This document shows positions 52,903 through 62,005 of a DNA stretch of 64,000 nucleotides, one piece after another. The stretch is from Curtobacterium sp. VKM Ac-2922. GTDB taxonomy: Bacteria > Actinomycetota > Actinomycetes > Actinomycetales > Microbacteriaceae. The position numbers and the translations under genes are program-made. The notes beneath the pieces were generated by a model that made no database searches, was not told the origin of the DNA, and saw only the letters and a list, made by a program, of their open reading frames with translations. The stretch covers positions 310,001 to 374,000 of the forward strand of contig NZ_JALGRO010000001.1 in NCBI RefSeq assembly GCF_022815645.1. Direction: 5' to 3'. Within the stretch, counting starts at the first letter, position 1, and every line of letters begins with the position of its first letter.

Positions 52903-53478
52903 GTGACCATGGACGACGTGGCCGCAGACGAACACCGCGCGTACTCGAAGGCATTCATTGCTCAGCTCCACCATCTGTTCAAGACCGACGCCGACTGGAA
53001 CAAGGACATGGAGTGGGTCGGCGCTCGCGCCCAGACTGATGACGTTGCCGTCGTGCTCTACCGGGACCGACCCGAGGGTCCAGTTCTCGGTCGTCGCTAC
53101 CACCTGGCGCAGGATCGTGCGCTGTTCACCGACAACGGCCCCGCAGCCCTGGCGACGGAGGCATGGAACGCTGACGTTGCCGATCCATCTGGCCCGGGTG
53201 CGGTCCGCGAAGTGGATTGGGCTGATGGCTTGTGTGATGCTCCCGGTGACGTGCGTTGGGTTGGAGTGACCGAACAGCCTTTGGTTCGACGACCGGCGTG
53301 GATCCAGCGGGAAGCTGCGTTCACGGCCGCTGTGGGTCGAAAGCCGCTTCTTGGTGTCGCTGCCCACCGGCCTTCTTCGTCGCCCGTCTGGTCAACGCGG
53401 TTGCTTCCCCTCCGAGCACGGGGTCGTCGACCAGGGAAGCGACGAAGGACCGACCTTCGTCCCCGCCGAGCCGCATGA
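52903..53478 (+). CDS. Hypothetical protein, C-terminus doubtful
   Basis: GTG 52903 (or ATG 52909). Residues 1-~140 look natural (MDDVAADEHRAYSKAFIAQLHHLFKTDADWNKDMEWVGARAQTDDVAVVLYRDRPEGPVLGRRYH). The last ~50 residues are Arg/Pro-rich and lie opposite the 3' end of the minus-strand gene at 53321, so the original C-terminus was probably lost. Family not recognised. Confidence 0.5.
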   Translation: MTMDDVAADEHRAYSKAFIAQLHHLFKTDADWNKDMEWVGARAQTDDVAVVLYRDRPEGPVLGRRYHLAQDRALFTDNGPAALATEAWNADVADPSGPGAVREVDWADGLCDAPGDVRWVGVTEQPLVRRPAWIQREAAFTAAVGRKPLLGVAAHRPSSSPVWSTRLLPLRARGRRPGKRRRTDLRPRRAA

Positions 53479-53986
53479 TTCGCTGGAGGAAGTAGATCGG
53501 CAGTTCGTCCGACGGGTGGCGGTCACGCGTCAGCGTGATGAGGTCACCGATCTGCTGCTTCGTGACGCACGCGTCGAGAGCGACCGCGGCTCCTTCGCGT
53601 GCGCCGTCATCGGTTGCGTGCCGGTAGCAGGCGATGAGCCGGTCCCAGTACTGCACGGCGGGTTTGACCGCGAGCGATCGGCCGATCCCCTCCATCACGC
53701 GCGAGGGGTACGTCGCGTGCTCGAGGTGCTCGATCAGGATGGGAAGAGCCGCCGGACAGGGCTCGGAGAGGCTCAGGAGATCCCACACCGACTCCACTTC
53801 GAGGCCCACGGTGGCCAGTTCCTCGAGCAGGGGTCGGTGGGCCCTGCATTCGGCGGCGAGGCGTTCGGCCCTCGCATGCTCGATGGCTGCCCGAGCAGCC
53901 ATGAACTCAGGGTCGGCTTCGAGCCGGTCGTTGAGCTCGACCGCGGAGACGGGGTGTCGACGTGCCACGTCTGGGAATCCAAGCAC
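53321..53986 (-). CDS. Hypothetical helical-repeat-like protein
   Basis: 221 residues from GTG 53986. Successive helices (PAALPILIEHLEHATYPSRVMEGIGRSLAV; DRLIACYRHATDDGAREGAAVALDACVTKQQIGDLITLTRD) give a HEAT-like pattern of paired helices. No enzyme motif. The end overlaps the plus-strand frame above. Confidence 0.6.
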   Translation of the reverse strand: MLGFPDVARRHPVSAVELNDRLEADPEFMAARAAIEHARAERLAAECRAHRPLLEELATVGLEVESVWDLLSLSEPCPAALPILIEHLEHATYPSRVMEGIGRSLAVKPAVQYWDRLIACYRHATDDGAREGAAVALDACVTKQQIGDLITLTRDRHPSDELPIYFLQRIMRLGGDEGRSFVASLVDDPVLGGEATALTRRATKKAGGQRHQEAAFDPQRP

Positions 53987-54001
53987 GGCCCGTGGGTGAA
54001 G

Positions 54002-54481
54002 TCACGTCCAGACGGTCTCGTACTCCAGCACACCTTCTCGCTCCAGCTGGTCGAGCTCGCGGCGGAGATCCAGCATGCGCTCCTCACCGACCACGGAGCA
54101 GGCGACGAGGCGCCCGAGCATCTCCACCTCTGCTTCGTGAGTGCGGAGCAGCGTCCGGAAGGCGGTGACATCTGCGTCCTGCGTCACGAGGACCCGGATG
54201 GACCAGTGGTCGCTCCGCTCGACGACCTCCCCAGGAGCGAGGCCGACTTCACCGTGGTCCTCGAGTGTGACGACGTCGCCGAGGCTGTACCCGTACGTGA
54301 AGAACGGGATGCAACAGAGCCGGTACCGTCCATCACCGGCCCGTTGGAAGAGCAGCTGCTCGCAACCGAGCGTGCCCGGCCCGCTGCCATCGAACTTCGC
54401 GTTCGCGACGAAGTCGACCCGATCTCCCCATGCCGGCGACCGGTGGACCGCCCACTCGTCCGGATTCGGCGTGACCGACAC
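54002..54481 (-). CDS. DUF4265-domain protein
   Basis: 159 residues from GTG 54481. VDFVANAKFDGSGPGTLGCEQLLFQRAGDGRYRLCCIPFFTYGYSLGDVVTLE matches the DUF4265 core (CEQLW... Y...GDVV), and the second half has RVLVTQDADVTAFRTLLRTHEAEVE. Such proteins are common among polymorphic-toxin immunity-like clusters, but the function is unknown. Confidence 0.7.
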   Translation of the reverse strand: MSVTPNPDEWAVHRSPAWGDRVDFVANAKFDGSGPGTLGCEQLLFQRAGDGRYRLCCIPFFTYGYSLGDVVTLEDHGEVGLAPGEVVERSDHWSIRVLVTQDADVTAFRTLLRTHEAEVEMLGRLVACSVVGEERMLDLRRELDQLEREGVLEYETVWT

Positions 54482-54571
54482 TGGTTCCCCTTCCCCGCAA
54501 CTTCGTGTCCGTTCTCGTCGACTGGTCTCACTGCAGACGATTGGACGGCAGACGGCTGGACCGTCCGGCGA

Positions 54572-54802
54572 TCACGGAAGCGCCGCGAAGTCCCGCTTGA
54601 CACGGTTGTACCAGTCCATCGATTTCTTCGGGTGCCTCCATCGTCCCTTCATCGCCTCGCGCGCCGCGACGTGCGTCTGGTCACCCGCTCTGACCGCGTC
54701 CCGGAGGTGCCGGTCCTGCGCCTTGATGACCGCATCGGCCGTGGAGCCCTGGTGCTCGAGCATGCAGGGTCCGCCGAGGTCGTGGCAGGTCATGGTCTTC
54801 AT
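54572..54802 (-). CDS. DUF1059-like small protein coupled to the ECF41 sigma factor
   Basis: 76 residues from ATG 54802 (GGAGACGACG upstream): MKTMTCHDLGGPCMLEHQGSTADAVIKAQDRHLRDAV, ending KKSMDWYNRVKRDFAALP. C-H-x4-C at the N-terminus is the DUF1059 signature. It begins 38 bases after the sigma factor stop on the same strand and is probably co-transcribed. Confidence 0.75.
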   Translation of the reverse strand: MKTMTCHDLGGPCMLEHQGSTADAVIKAQDRHLRDAVRAGDQTHVAAREAMKGRWRHPKKSMDWYNRVKRDFAALP

Positions 54803-54840
54803 CGTCGTCTCCGCTCCTCGGGCCGCGTGGTCCGCTGCCC

Positions 54841-55740
54841 TCACTCGTTCGACGGATCGTCGGCCACGAACGTGACCGGCGCGCCTCGGGTCGAGCGGCG
54901 ACGATGGACGACCTCGGTCAGGACCGCCGGGTCCGCGCGGAACGTGATGGCCTCGACCAGGCCGTCGACCACCGTGAAGTCGAAGGCGACCATCGGCCGC
55001 CCACGGTGGAACCACGCCGCGCCGGGTCGACCGCCCACGAGTGCGGGCACCGCCGCCCGGGCACTGCCGTCGAAGAAGGCCGCGACCGCTTCTCGGCCGT
55101 CGATGGCGCGAGGCGTGCCCGCTGCGATCGCGGCGGGGTCCGCCCCGACGGTCGCGCCCGGCGCGAGCAGGGACAGCAACCGCCCGAGGTCCCCGCCCCG
55201 TGCCGCTGACATGAACGCATCGACCACCTCGGCATCGCCCATGACGCCGTCACGCTCCGCGTCCGCCAGACGCGCGCGGGCCCGTGAAGCGAGTTTCCGC
55301 GCCGCCTCGGGCGTGCGATCGAGGATCGTGCCGATCGTGGTGAAGTCGAATGCGAACACCTCATGGAGCACCCACGCAACACGCTCGGTCGGGGTCAGCT
55401 CGTCGAGGACGACGCCCAACGCCTGCCCGACCGCTTCGCGGTGCTCCGTGCGTTGGGCGGGGTCTGCCGCGTCCGCACCACCAGCACCCCGATCGGACTC
55501 GACCAGGTCGTCGTGCAGCTCCATGGGCACCGGCACCCGCGCTCGGAGCCGATCGAGGCACAACCGCGTCGTGACCGTGGTCAACCAGGCGGGCACGTTC
55601 GTGATCGCGTCAGTGGTGGCGTGGAAGCGGAACCACGCGAGCTGGACGACGTCCTCGGCGTCCCCACGGTCGTCGAGGATCCTGCTCGCGATGTTCACGA
55701 GTCGTCGACGCTCGTGCTCGAAGACCTCCGCCTCGCCCAT
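54841..55740 (-). CDS. ECF41-type sigma factor with SnoaL-like C-terminal domain (SigJ-like)
   Basis: 299 residues. Region 2 (LVNIASRILDDRGDAEDVVQLAWFRFHA), region 4 (LTPTERVAWVLHEVFAFDFTTIGTILDRTPEAARKLASRARARL) and then a ~115-residue SnoaL/NTF2-like domain (DAFMSAARGGDLGRLLSLLAPGATVGAD). This is the ECF41 architecture, in which the C-terminal domain replaces an anti-sigma factor. ATG 55740. A DUF1059-like gene follows; ECF41 genes usually neighbour a small redox or carboxymuconolactone-type protein. Confidence 0.9.
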   Translation of the reverse strand: MGEAEVFEHERRRLVNIASRILDDRGDAEDVVQLAWFRFHATTDAITNVPAWLTTVTTRLCLDRLRARVPVPMELHDDLVESDRGAGGADAADPAQRTEHREAVGQALGVVLDELTPTERVAWVLHEVFAFDFTTIGTILDRTPEAARKLASRARARLADAERDGVMGDAEVVDAFMSAARGGDLGRLLSLLAPGATVGADPAAIAAGTPRAIDGREAVAAFFDGSARAAVPALVGGRPGAAWFHRGRPMVAFDFTVVDGLVEAITFRADPAVLTEVVHRRRSTRGAPVTFVADDPSNE

Positions 55741-55752
55741 GCGCCCACCCTA

Positions 55753-55859
55753 GGCCGGCCGCGCCGTCCGGAACGGCGCGACAGCTGGCCTTGGACCCGT
55801 GATCCTGCGGACGGGAGGCGCGGGGGGGACCCCGCCCCGCTCCTCCAGTCCGTCGTGAA
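55753..55859. repeat. Dispersed ~105-bp repeat, copy 1
   Basis: It begins GGCCGGCCGCGC and ends CTCCTCCAGTCCGTCGT. It contains CGGACGGGAGG and CCTCCAGTCCG arms that pair around a G/C-rich middle. The second copy is at 63249-63351. Probably a genus-specific REP-like or terminator element. Confidence 0.75.
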
Positions 55860-55950
55860 CCCCGTCCAGTGCCGGATCCGCCACCGCAAGCAGGCCGCTG
55901 GCCGTTCTGACGGCACTCGCCCGCAGCGTCGATGTCTACGGTTGGGTCCC

Positions 55951-56856
55951 ATGACCGTCACGATGATCGACAGCGCAGCCAGCATGCGGGCTCTGGTGGA
56001 CACCGCACCTGACCAGTGGCCTGCCGCCGTCCGTCGGCTGTGGGAACCGATGGGTGGGATGTACTCCTTCGTCCCCGGCGGACCGGACCTGGCCGTGGTC
56101 CACGCCCAGAACTTCGGGGTCGGTGTGTCCGCGCCTCGGGGCCAGCTGCGCGCGGCCGTCGAGTCCTTGGAGCAGGCAGACGCCTGGGGCCGGATCGAGC
56201 GGGCCTTGGCGGACGGGCTGGGCGACCTCGCTGCCGCGAATCCGCACGTGACGGTCCCCGACCTCACCGTCCTGCTCGTGTTGGGGGACCCCGCGAACAC
56301 GCACTTCATGGACGAGATCCGCGGACTGTCGGCATTCGGTGGCATCAGCGGCTTCATCGCCATCACGGTCTGGCCGACCGAGGAGGTCCTGGGTCGTCTC
56401 GAAGGCATCGCATTGCACGAGCTGCACCACAACGTGCGCTACTCACCGGGCGGTGTGGTGTGGAACCCGCAGACCGTCACCGTTGGTGAGCACGTCGTCG
56501 CCGAGGGGCTCGCCGACCTGTTCGCCGTCGAGTCCCAGGGGCAGCGAGGCCTGACGCACTTCGTCAGCGAAGCGACCCGGAACAGCGACGACGTGCTCCG
56601 CCGGGTCGTCGAGGGACTGGGCGTGACCGGCATGCAGGACTTCGCGGCGTGGGTCCTGGGTGACTCCAGCGCACGTCTGTTCGGGTCGACACCGGTGGGT
56701 CTGCCCACGGGCGCCGGGTACGCGGCCGGAGCGCGCATCGTCCAGGCCTACCTGGACGTCACGGGGCAGGACGCGGCTGCCAACGTCACGACCCCGGCAT
56801 CCGAGATCCTCGCGGTCGCGCTGCCACAGTTGGGTCTGGGAACACAACGCAGCTGA
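55951..56856 (+). CDS. DUF2268 predicted zinc metalloprotease
   Basis: 301 residues. The HExxH motif is in GIALHELHHNVRYSPGG (~residue 157), with a downstream EGLADLFAVES glutamate as third ligand candidate. There is no signal peptide or membrane helix, so it is cytoplasmic. DUF2268 proteins are predicted Zn-dependent proteases. ATG 55951; the upstream open frame is the repeat region without coding character. Confidence 0.8.
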   Translation: MTVTMIDSAASMRALVDTAPDQWPAAVRRLWEPMGGMYSFVPGGPDLAVVHAQNFGVGVSAPRGQLRAAVESLEQADAWGRIERALADGLGDLAAANPHVTVPDLTVLLVLGDPANTHFMDEIRGLSAFGGISGFIAITVWPTEEVLGRLEGIALHELHHNVRYSPGGVVWNPQTVTVGEHVVAEGLADLFAVESQGQRGLTHFVSEATRNSDDVLRRVVEGLGVTGMQDFAAWVLGDSSARLFGSTPVGLPTGAGYAAGARIVQAYLDVTGQDAAANVTTPASEILAVALPQLGLGTQRS

Positions 56857-56871
56857 TAGGAGATCGCGATC

Positions 56872-57246
56872 GTGGAGTGCGTCCAGGAACTCGCGCGCCG
56901 CGCTGGCATCAGCGTCCGAGCGGAGCCGAGCGCGTACGTCGACGATGAGACGGCGGCACTGCACCGTGGGCGGGGTGTGATCGTCCGTGACGTTCCCGGT
57001 GCCGCCCACTCAGTCTGGTACAGCCACTTCGACGAGTTCGTCGCCGCGCTGCCCGAGGTGTTCCAGGAGGTGATCGGTCACGGGGACGGCTCGGTGGAGT
57101 CGTGGGACGAGTCCACGTCGCCCTGCCGCTCGTCTCCCGTCGAGAAGAACGCATCGAGGTACTCGTCAGGAGCGAGGTCGGAGTCGCGCATGAGCGAGAA
57201 GACCTCGGCTCCGTCGCCGAGGTCGTCGGCGACGGCGTACGCCTGA
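56872..57246 (+). pseudogene. C-terminal fragment of an alpha/beta hydrolase
   Basis: Residues 1-~70 (RGVIVRDVPGAAHSVWYSHFDEFVAALPEVF) resemble the last strand and catalytic-His helix of an alpha/beta hydrolase. No nucleophile region is present. From about 57078 the frame is opposite a better-supported minus-strand gene and becomes Ser/Arg-rich. Confidence 0.45.
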
Positions 57247-57428
57247 GCGAGCCCGACGTACTCGGCGTCCACGTTCTCGGCGTACTCAGCGGCTTCGGCC
57301 TCGGCTTTCGCGATCGCGTGTGCGAAGTCAGCGGCCAGGACGATCACGACACGCTCCTCGTAGATGCTCTCGACGTGGCGGAACACGCAACGGACTCCGA
57401 ACCACGCCTCGGTGACGTTCTGGTGCAT
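57078..57428 (-). CDS. DUF4288-domain protein
   Basis: 116 residues from ATG 57428. EAWFGVRCVFRHVESIYEERVVIVLAADFAHAIAKAEAEAAEYA is the DUF4288 core (WY.V..lf.....YEER..l..A.....A...AE.EA..Y). Acidic and cytoplasmic; function unknown. Confidence 0.75.
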   Translation of the reverse strand: MHQNVTEAWFGVRCVFRHVESIYEERVVIVLAADFAHAIAKAEAEAAEYAENVDAEYVGLAQAYAVADDLGDGAEVFSLMRDSDLAPDEYLDAFFSTGDERQGDVDSSHDSTEPSP

Positions 57429-57532
57429 GGACCGAGCGTAGGTCCCACCCGCGCGAAGCTGGAGGGTGCGCCTGCTCTTCGGCCGGTGATCAGCCACTGG
57501 AATCGCCGACCGAGGAGTCGGGGTGCGACGGT

Positions 57533-57955
57533 TCAGTGCTCGGGTACGTGGACGGTGCCGTCGAACCACGGCAGGCGGTAGCGGGCGGTCCACTCGTCGA
57601 AACGCTTCATGTCCAGGAGCGCGTCTTCCCTGATCACTGGACGGGTCTCTCCGGTGCCGCGCGCCAACACGGCGCTGACCTGCTTTCGGAGACGCCTCGT
57701 TGCAAGCTGCTGCCACGCGGTCAGCGTGATCTCGCCGCAGATGACGAGGAGCATGCTCCCGAACAGGAGGACGTTCGGCCACATTCGCTCACCGGTCGAC
57801 TTGAACCCCTGGGCGCCGAACACGATGAGCAGTGTCGCGACGTAGGCGACGAGCAGCCCGCGAGCCGCGTTCTGGGTCACGATCACGGTGCGGCGGGTGT
57901 GGGCGGCTTCGGCACCGACGCGGCGTGTCCACTCGTCGCTGAGATCGGGGCCCAC
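57533..57955 (-). CDS. Hypothetical two-helix membrane protein
   Basis: 140 residues from GTG 57955. Two helices (AARGLLVAYVATLLIVFGAQGF and MWPNVLLFGSMLLVICGEITLTAW) lie between a short N-terminus and a basic C-terminal domain (ATRRLRKQVSAVLARG...WFDGTVHVPEH). Family not recognised. Confidence 0.6.
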   Translation of the reverse strand: MGPDLSDEWTRRVGAEAAHTRRTVIVTQNAARGLLVAYVATLLIVFGAQGFKSTGERMWPNVLLFGSMLLVICGEITLTAWQQLATRRLRKQVSAVLARGTGETRPVIREDALLDMKRFDEWTARYRLPWFDGTVHVPEH

Positions 57956-58033
57956 ACGAGGAGTGTGGCAGGTCCCGGCGCTCTCGTCCCTGCGACCTCG
58001 TGCAGCCTCGGTGATGACGCTTGTTGCGTGGTG

Positions 58034-58600
58034 CTACCGGATCTCGTAGGTGCCGTCGAGCCGGGCGCGGGCGATGACGTGGCCGGTGATCGCGTGGATG
58101 GCGTCCTCGAGGGTGAAGGTGTCGGGCAGAGTCAGGTGTTGGTCGAGGGCGAAGAGCTGGAAGACGTAGGAGTGGGGTCCGTGGGAGCGGATCGGGAGGG
58201 GGCCGAAGTAGCCGCGGCGGCCGAGGCCGCCCTTGCCGTGGGTGAGCCCGCGGAGGGGGCTGGGGTGGGTGAGAGCGTTCTCCGGGATGCTGCCGAGTGC
58301 TGGGTCGATACCGATCGTGAGTGCGTGGGTGGCAGGTCGACCGAACGGGACGTCGGGGTCTTGGGCGATGAGGACGAGTTCCTGGGTACCGGCCGATGGA
58401 GTCGTCCATTCCAGAGCCGGCGAGATGTTCGGGCCGCGCATCCTGCCGCGGTGCTTCTCGGGAATGGGTGCCCCGTGGGTGAACGCGGGGCTGGTGAGCG
58501 TGAAGGTCTCTGGTGCCTGGAGGGCGGGGTTGGCCCAGGCGAGGGTGTGCTGGCCGGCGCGCCTGTTGCGGAGGAGCAGTCCGAGGGGGTTGGCAGGCAT
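58034..58600 (-). CDS. YbhB/YbcL (PEBP) family protein
   Basis: 188 residues. The phosphatidylethanolamine-binding fold is visible in FTLTSPAFTHGAPIPEKHRG, NISPALEWTTPSAGTQELVLIAQDPDVPFGRPATHALTIGID and GYFGPLPIRSHGPHSYVFQLFALD (D-P-D-x-P and G-P-x-x-S-x-x-H-x-Y ligand motifs). No signal peptide. Probably binds a small anion or phospholipid; its role in bacteria is unclear. Confidence 0.88.
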   Translation of the reverse strand: MPANPLGLLLRNRRAGQHTLAWANPALQAPETFTLTSPAFTHGAPIPEKHRGRMRGPNISPALEWTTPSAGTQELVLIAQDPDVPFGRPATHALTIGIDPALGSIPENALTHPSPLRGLTHGKGGLGRRGYFGPLPIRSHGPHSYVFQLFALDQHLTLPDTFTLEDAIHAITGHVIARARLDGTYEIR

Positions 58601-58813
58601 GGTTCGTGGTTCCTTTCGGGTGCGAACGGGGGGGGCGGAGGGTGCGGTCGAAGCGGGTGAAAGCGACCCCCTCGATACCAGCATCGTGCCCGACGGCGGG
58701 TCGGGACCCGCTCCCGTGCGCTGACCTTGCCCGGTGCCTGCGGTCCTGAGCGCCCGCAGAGCACGGGCGTTCACGGACCTCGTGCCCGCGGCCACATCAC
58801 AAGGACTCCTCCC

Positions 58814-59987
58814 GTGCTCACCGTTCTCCTGCTCCCTGGCGCGCTCCGCGCCTTCGTCCCGGCCTTGCTCGGCCGCTCAGCGCTCGCGATGGCCGGCCTC
58901 GGATCGATCCTGGCCGTCCGAGCCAGTACCGGCTCCTTCACCTCCGCCGGTGTGGCCTCCGCGGTGTTCGGACTGGCGAACGTGGTCGCCGCGCCCTGGC
59001 GGGCAGGAGCGGTGGACCGGTGGGGCCAACGTCTCGTGCTGAGCCTGTTGGGCATCTCGCAGGCATTCGGCTTTGCGGGGCTCGCGATCGCGGCGGCCGT
59101 CGACGCACCGTTCGTGGCCTTCGTGTCGCTCTCCGTGGTCGTCGGTGCGACGGCACCGCCGCTCGGCGCTGCGATGCGCGTCATCTGGGGAGGGATCACC
59201 GACGCCGGTGACCAGCGGAAGCAGGCGTTCAGTCTCGACGCGGTCGCCGAGGAACTGCTGTTCGTCGGCGGTCCCGTCGCCATCGCGGCACTCGTCACCA
59301 CGACGTCCGCGGCGGTCGGACTCCTGGTCACCGGGGTCGTGGTCCTCGTCGGCACACTTGGTCTGACGAGCAGCGCTGCATCCCGGGCACGGACCGGAAG
59401 CGCGCTCCCCACCCCCGCGCGTGAGCGTCCCCTGCGTCAACCCGGGTTCCTGCGGGTACTCGTGGTGCTGACCGGCGTCGGCTGCATCCTCGGCGTCGCG
59501 GAGATCGTCGCACCGGCTGTCGCTGACGAGAACGGTGCGGTCGCGGCGTCGGGGTTGGTTGATGGCTGCGTTCGCCGGGGGCAGGGCGCTCGGCGGACTT
59601 GCCTACGGTCACGTGCGCTGGCGTGCGTCCCTCGGGACCAAGATGCTGCTGCTGGGCATCGGGATGGGCGCCGTCGCGGTCGCTGTGTCGCAGGCCCGTT
59701 CGCTCGTGCCGTTCGCCGTCGGGTTGGCGATCCTGGGGGTCTTCCTCGCGCCGTCGCTCGTCACCGGCTACCTCGTCGGGGACGCCATCGTGCCCGAGCG
59801 GAGCCGGACCGAGGCCTCGACCTGGGTCAACACAGCGGTGAACCTCGGCGCAGCGATGGCGTCGGCCGTCGCCGGCGTGCTCATCGACCAGACGACCGCG
59901 CTCCTGCCCCTGGCACTCGTCGGGCTCCTCGCCGTCCTCAGCTCCACGGTCGTGCCGTGGCGCCGCCTGCGCCACATCGGCGGATGA
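58814..59987 (+). pseudogene. MFS transporter with a +1 frameshift
   Basis: From GTG 58814 the frame reads VLTVLLLPGALRAFVPALLGRSALAMAGLGS and carries six helices to EIVAPAVADENGAVAASGLV (~59560). The other half continues in the next frame as MAAFAGGRALGGLAYGHVRW to VVPWRRLRHIGG (stop 59987). The break is GGTTGATGG at 59559-59567; losing one T restores GLVMAAFAGG. The whole would be about 390 residues. A real pseudogene or a one-base sequencing error are both possible. Confidence 0.8.
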
Positions 59988-60016
59988 GGTGCTCCGGTGC
60001 TCCGAGTTGTCCGTCC

Positions 60017-61264
60017 CTACCGGACGGTGTTCGTCCGCAGTGGAGAGCACGCCGCGACGAGGAAGGCGCCGGCGAAGACGAGCGTCACCGCAAGCAGCGC
60101 GACCCCATCGCCGGCGACGGTCATGAGTGCGCCGCCAGCCACCGCTCCGGCGGCCGCGAGCGTCCTGTTGGCGCTGCGCATCGTCCCGTTCATCCGGCCC
60201 AGGAGCGCATCGGGTGTGGCGGTCTGGCGGAGGCTCATCTCGTTCGCGTTCTCGCACCCCGCGGCAGCGCCGCTCACGGCGAACGCGACGAACAGGACCA
60301 CGACCGTGCTCGTCGGCGCCGCACCACCGGTGCTGACGATCGCCAGGGCGATCGCCGCCCAAGCGATCGGGTAGGAGGCTCGTGCGGCGATGATCGTGCG
60401 GCCCGCGCCGAAACGTGTGCCGAGGTGGGGAGCCGCGGTCGCGCCGAGGAGCATCGCGACGCCGTTGACGGCGAGGATCGCTCCGTACACGACTGCGGGC
60501 AGTCCGAGCGTGCGGAGCGCGAGGGTCGCGAAGACGGTAAGTGCGGCCGCGTTGGCGAGGAACCAGAGGTGCGTGGACAGCGCCAGTGGCGCCAACGTCG
60601 CGTGCCCGTACGTCCACCGCAGGCCGTCAGCGATGTCGCCCCGCAGCCGCACACCGGCTCGGCGTTCGGGCGTGGGCTCGACGACGCGCACCCGGGAGAC
60701 GAGGACGGCGTCGACGAAGTAGCTCACGGCGTCGAGCGCGATCGCGATCGGTGCTGTCACGATGCTGACCAGGATGCCTCCGAAGCCGGGGCCGATCGTC
60801 TGCGCTGCCGCGTCACTCTGGTCCACCCGCGCGTTCGCTGCCAGCAGCAGCGAGCGGGGCACGATCCGCGGCAGGAGCGACTGCGTGGCAGCGAAGCCCA
60901 CGACGGACAGGATCCCGAACACGAACAGCGCCGAAGCCGTCACCCAGAGGTCCAGATGTCCCGTCAGCCACAGGAGCGGGATCGTCGCGAGACACAGGCC
61001 GCGGCCGACACTCGCCCAGACCAGCAGCGGCTTCCGCCGGAACCGGTCGACGTAGGCGCCGACGATCAGACCGAACAGTGCGTACGGCAGGAACTGGGCT
61101 GCGTTCACCAGCCCGACCTCGAACGGACTGGCGTGGAGCACCGTCACCACGAGGACGGGGACGGCCACCGCGCTGATCGCTGATCCGAACGACGACACGG
61201 TCGCGGCGGACCAGTACGGGCGGAACCCGGGCACACGACGCAGCGTGGTCACGTCGTCGCCCAT
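60017..61264 (-). CDS. MFS transporter (MFS_3/enterobactin-exporter-like)
   Basis: 415 residues, about 12 helices. FRPYWSAATVSSFGSAISAVAVPVLVV, GAYVDRFRRKPLLVWASVGRGL (motif A region) and PRSLLLAANARVDQSDAAAQTIGPGFGGILV are characteristic of the MFS_3 drug/siderophore exporter branch. ATG 61264. Convergent with the frameshifted MFS gene. The substrate is unknown. Confidence 0.88.
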   Translation of the reverse strand: MGDDVTTLRRVPGFRPYWSAATVSSFGSAISAVAVPVLVVTVLHASPFEVGLVNAAQFLPYALFGLIVGAYVDRFRRKPLLVWASVGRGLCLATIPLLWLTGHLDLWVTASALFVFGILSVVGFAATQSLLPRIVPRSLLLAANARVDQSDAAAQTIGPGFGGILVSIVTAPIAIALDAVSYFVDAVLVSRVRVVEPTPERRAGVRLRGDIADGLRWTYGHATLAPLALSTHLWFLANAAALTVFATLALRTLGLPAVVYGAILAVNGVAMLLGATAAPHLGTRFGAGRTIIAARASYPIAWAAIALAIVSTGGAAPTSTVVVLFVAFAVSGAAAGCENANEMSLRQTATPDALLGRMNGTMRSANRTLAAAGAVAGGALMTVAGDGVALLAVTLVFAGAFLVAACSPLRTNTVR

Positions 61265-61381
61265 GACAGAACGCTCGCAGACCGCAGCCCCACGAGCAAG
61301 CACGCACACAACTCCCCCGGTGCCGGTGAACCGCGGAGAGCGAAGACGCCTCTCCTCACGTTCCACCGGTTGGATGGACCC

Positions 61382-61918
61382 GTGACCATCGTGATCCTCA
61401 CCGGGATGCCCGGGGCCGGCAAGTCCACCGTGAGTCGCCTGCTCGCGGCGAGGCGCTCGAGGGCAGCGAGGATCTCGGCCGACGATCTCCACTCGATGAT
61501 CGTCTCCGGGGCCGTCTGGCCGCTCGGACTACCCGCGGACGAAGCCGATCGGCAGGTCGACCTCGTGTACCGGAACCTGTCCGCACTCGCCGAGAACTTC
61601 GCGGACGCGGATTTCAACGTGGTCATCGACTGCGTGATCCCGGACGGCGCGCATCTCCAGCGACTCCTCGAGCTCATGTCGCCGCGATCGCCAGAACTCG
61701 TCGTCCTCGCACCGGGTGCGGTGACGTGCCGAGAACGAAACGCGGCGAGAGAGGCGAGCGAGAAGTTCGACTTCGACGGGTACGAGCAACTCGATGAGTC
61801 CATGCGGGCCGGATTCGGCGGTCGCGGTCGGTGGTTGGACACCAGCAATCTGAGCAAGGACGAGACAGCCGAGCTGATCGAGCAGTACCTCAGCCCGGAC
61901 GGTGCCCCGTCGCCGTGA
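61382..61918 (+). CDS. P-loop kinase-like AAA protein
   Basis: 178 residues. Walker A LTGMPGAGKST at the N-terminus, then ISADDLHSMIVSGAVWP, VVIDCVIPDGAHLQRLLELM (Walker B-like) and LAPGAVTCRERNAARE with a lid Arg. Fold of small-molecule or nucleotide kinases (chloramphenicol phosphotransferase/zeta-like). GTG 61382 preferred; TTG 61370 possible. Substrate unknown. Confidence 0.75.
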   Translation: MTIVILTGMPGAGKSTVSRLLAARRSRAARISADDLHSMIVSGAVWPLGLPADEADRQVDLVYRNLSALAENFADADFNVVIDCVIPDGAHLQRLLELMSPRSPELVVLAPGAVTCRERNAAREASEKFDFDGYEQLDESMRAGFGGRGRWLDTSNLSKDETAELIEQYLSPDGAPSP

Positions 61919-62005
61919 ACGGTCCGGGACACTTCGAATGATCACTCGTTCGGACACTCGCCGTGCGCGAGCTGCTCTGACGTCGCCTCGGCATACGGTT
62001 CCGTC

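Noticed and set aside
58727..61183. 818-codon plus-strand open frame
   Set aside because: Its first third is the MFS half before the frameshift; the remainder is antisense to the intact MFS gene at 60017-61264.
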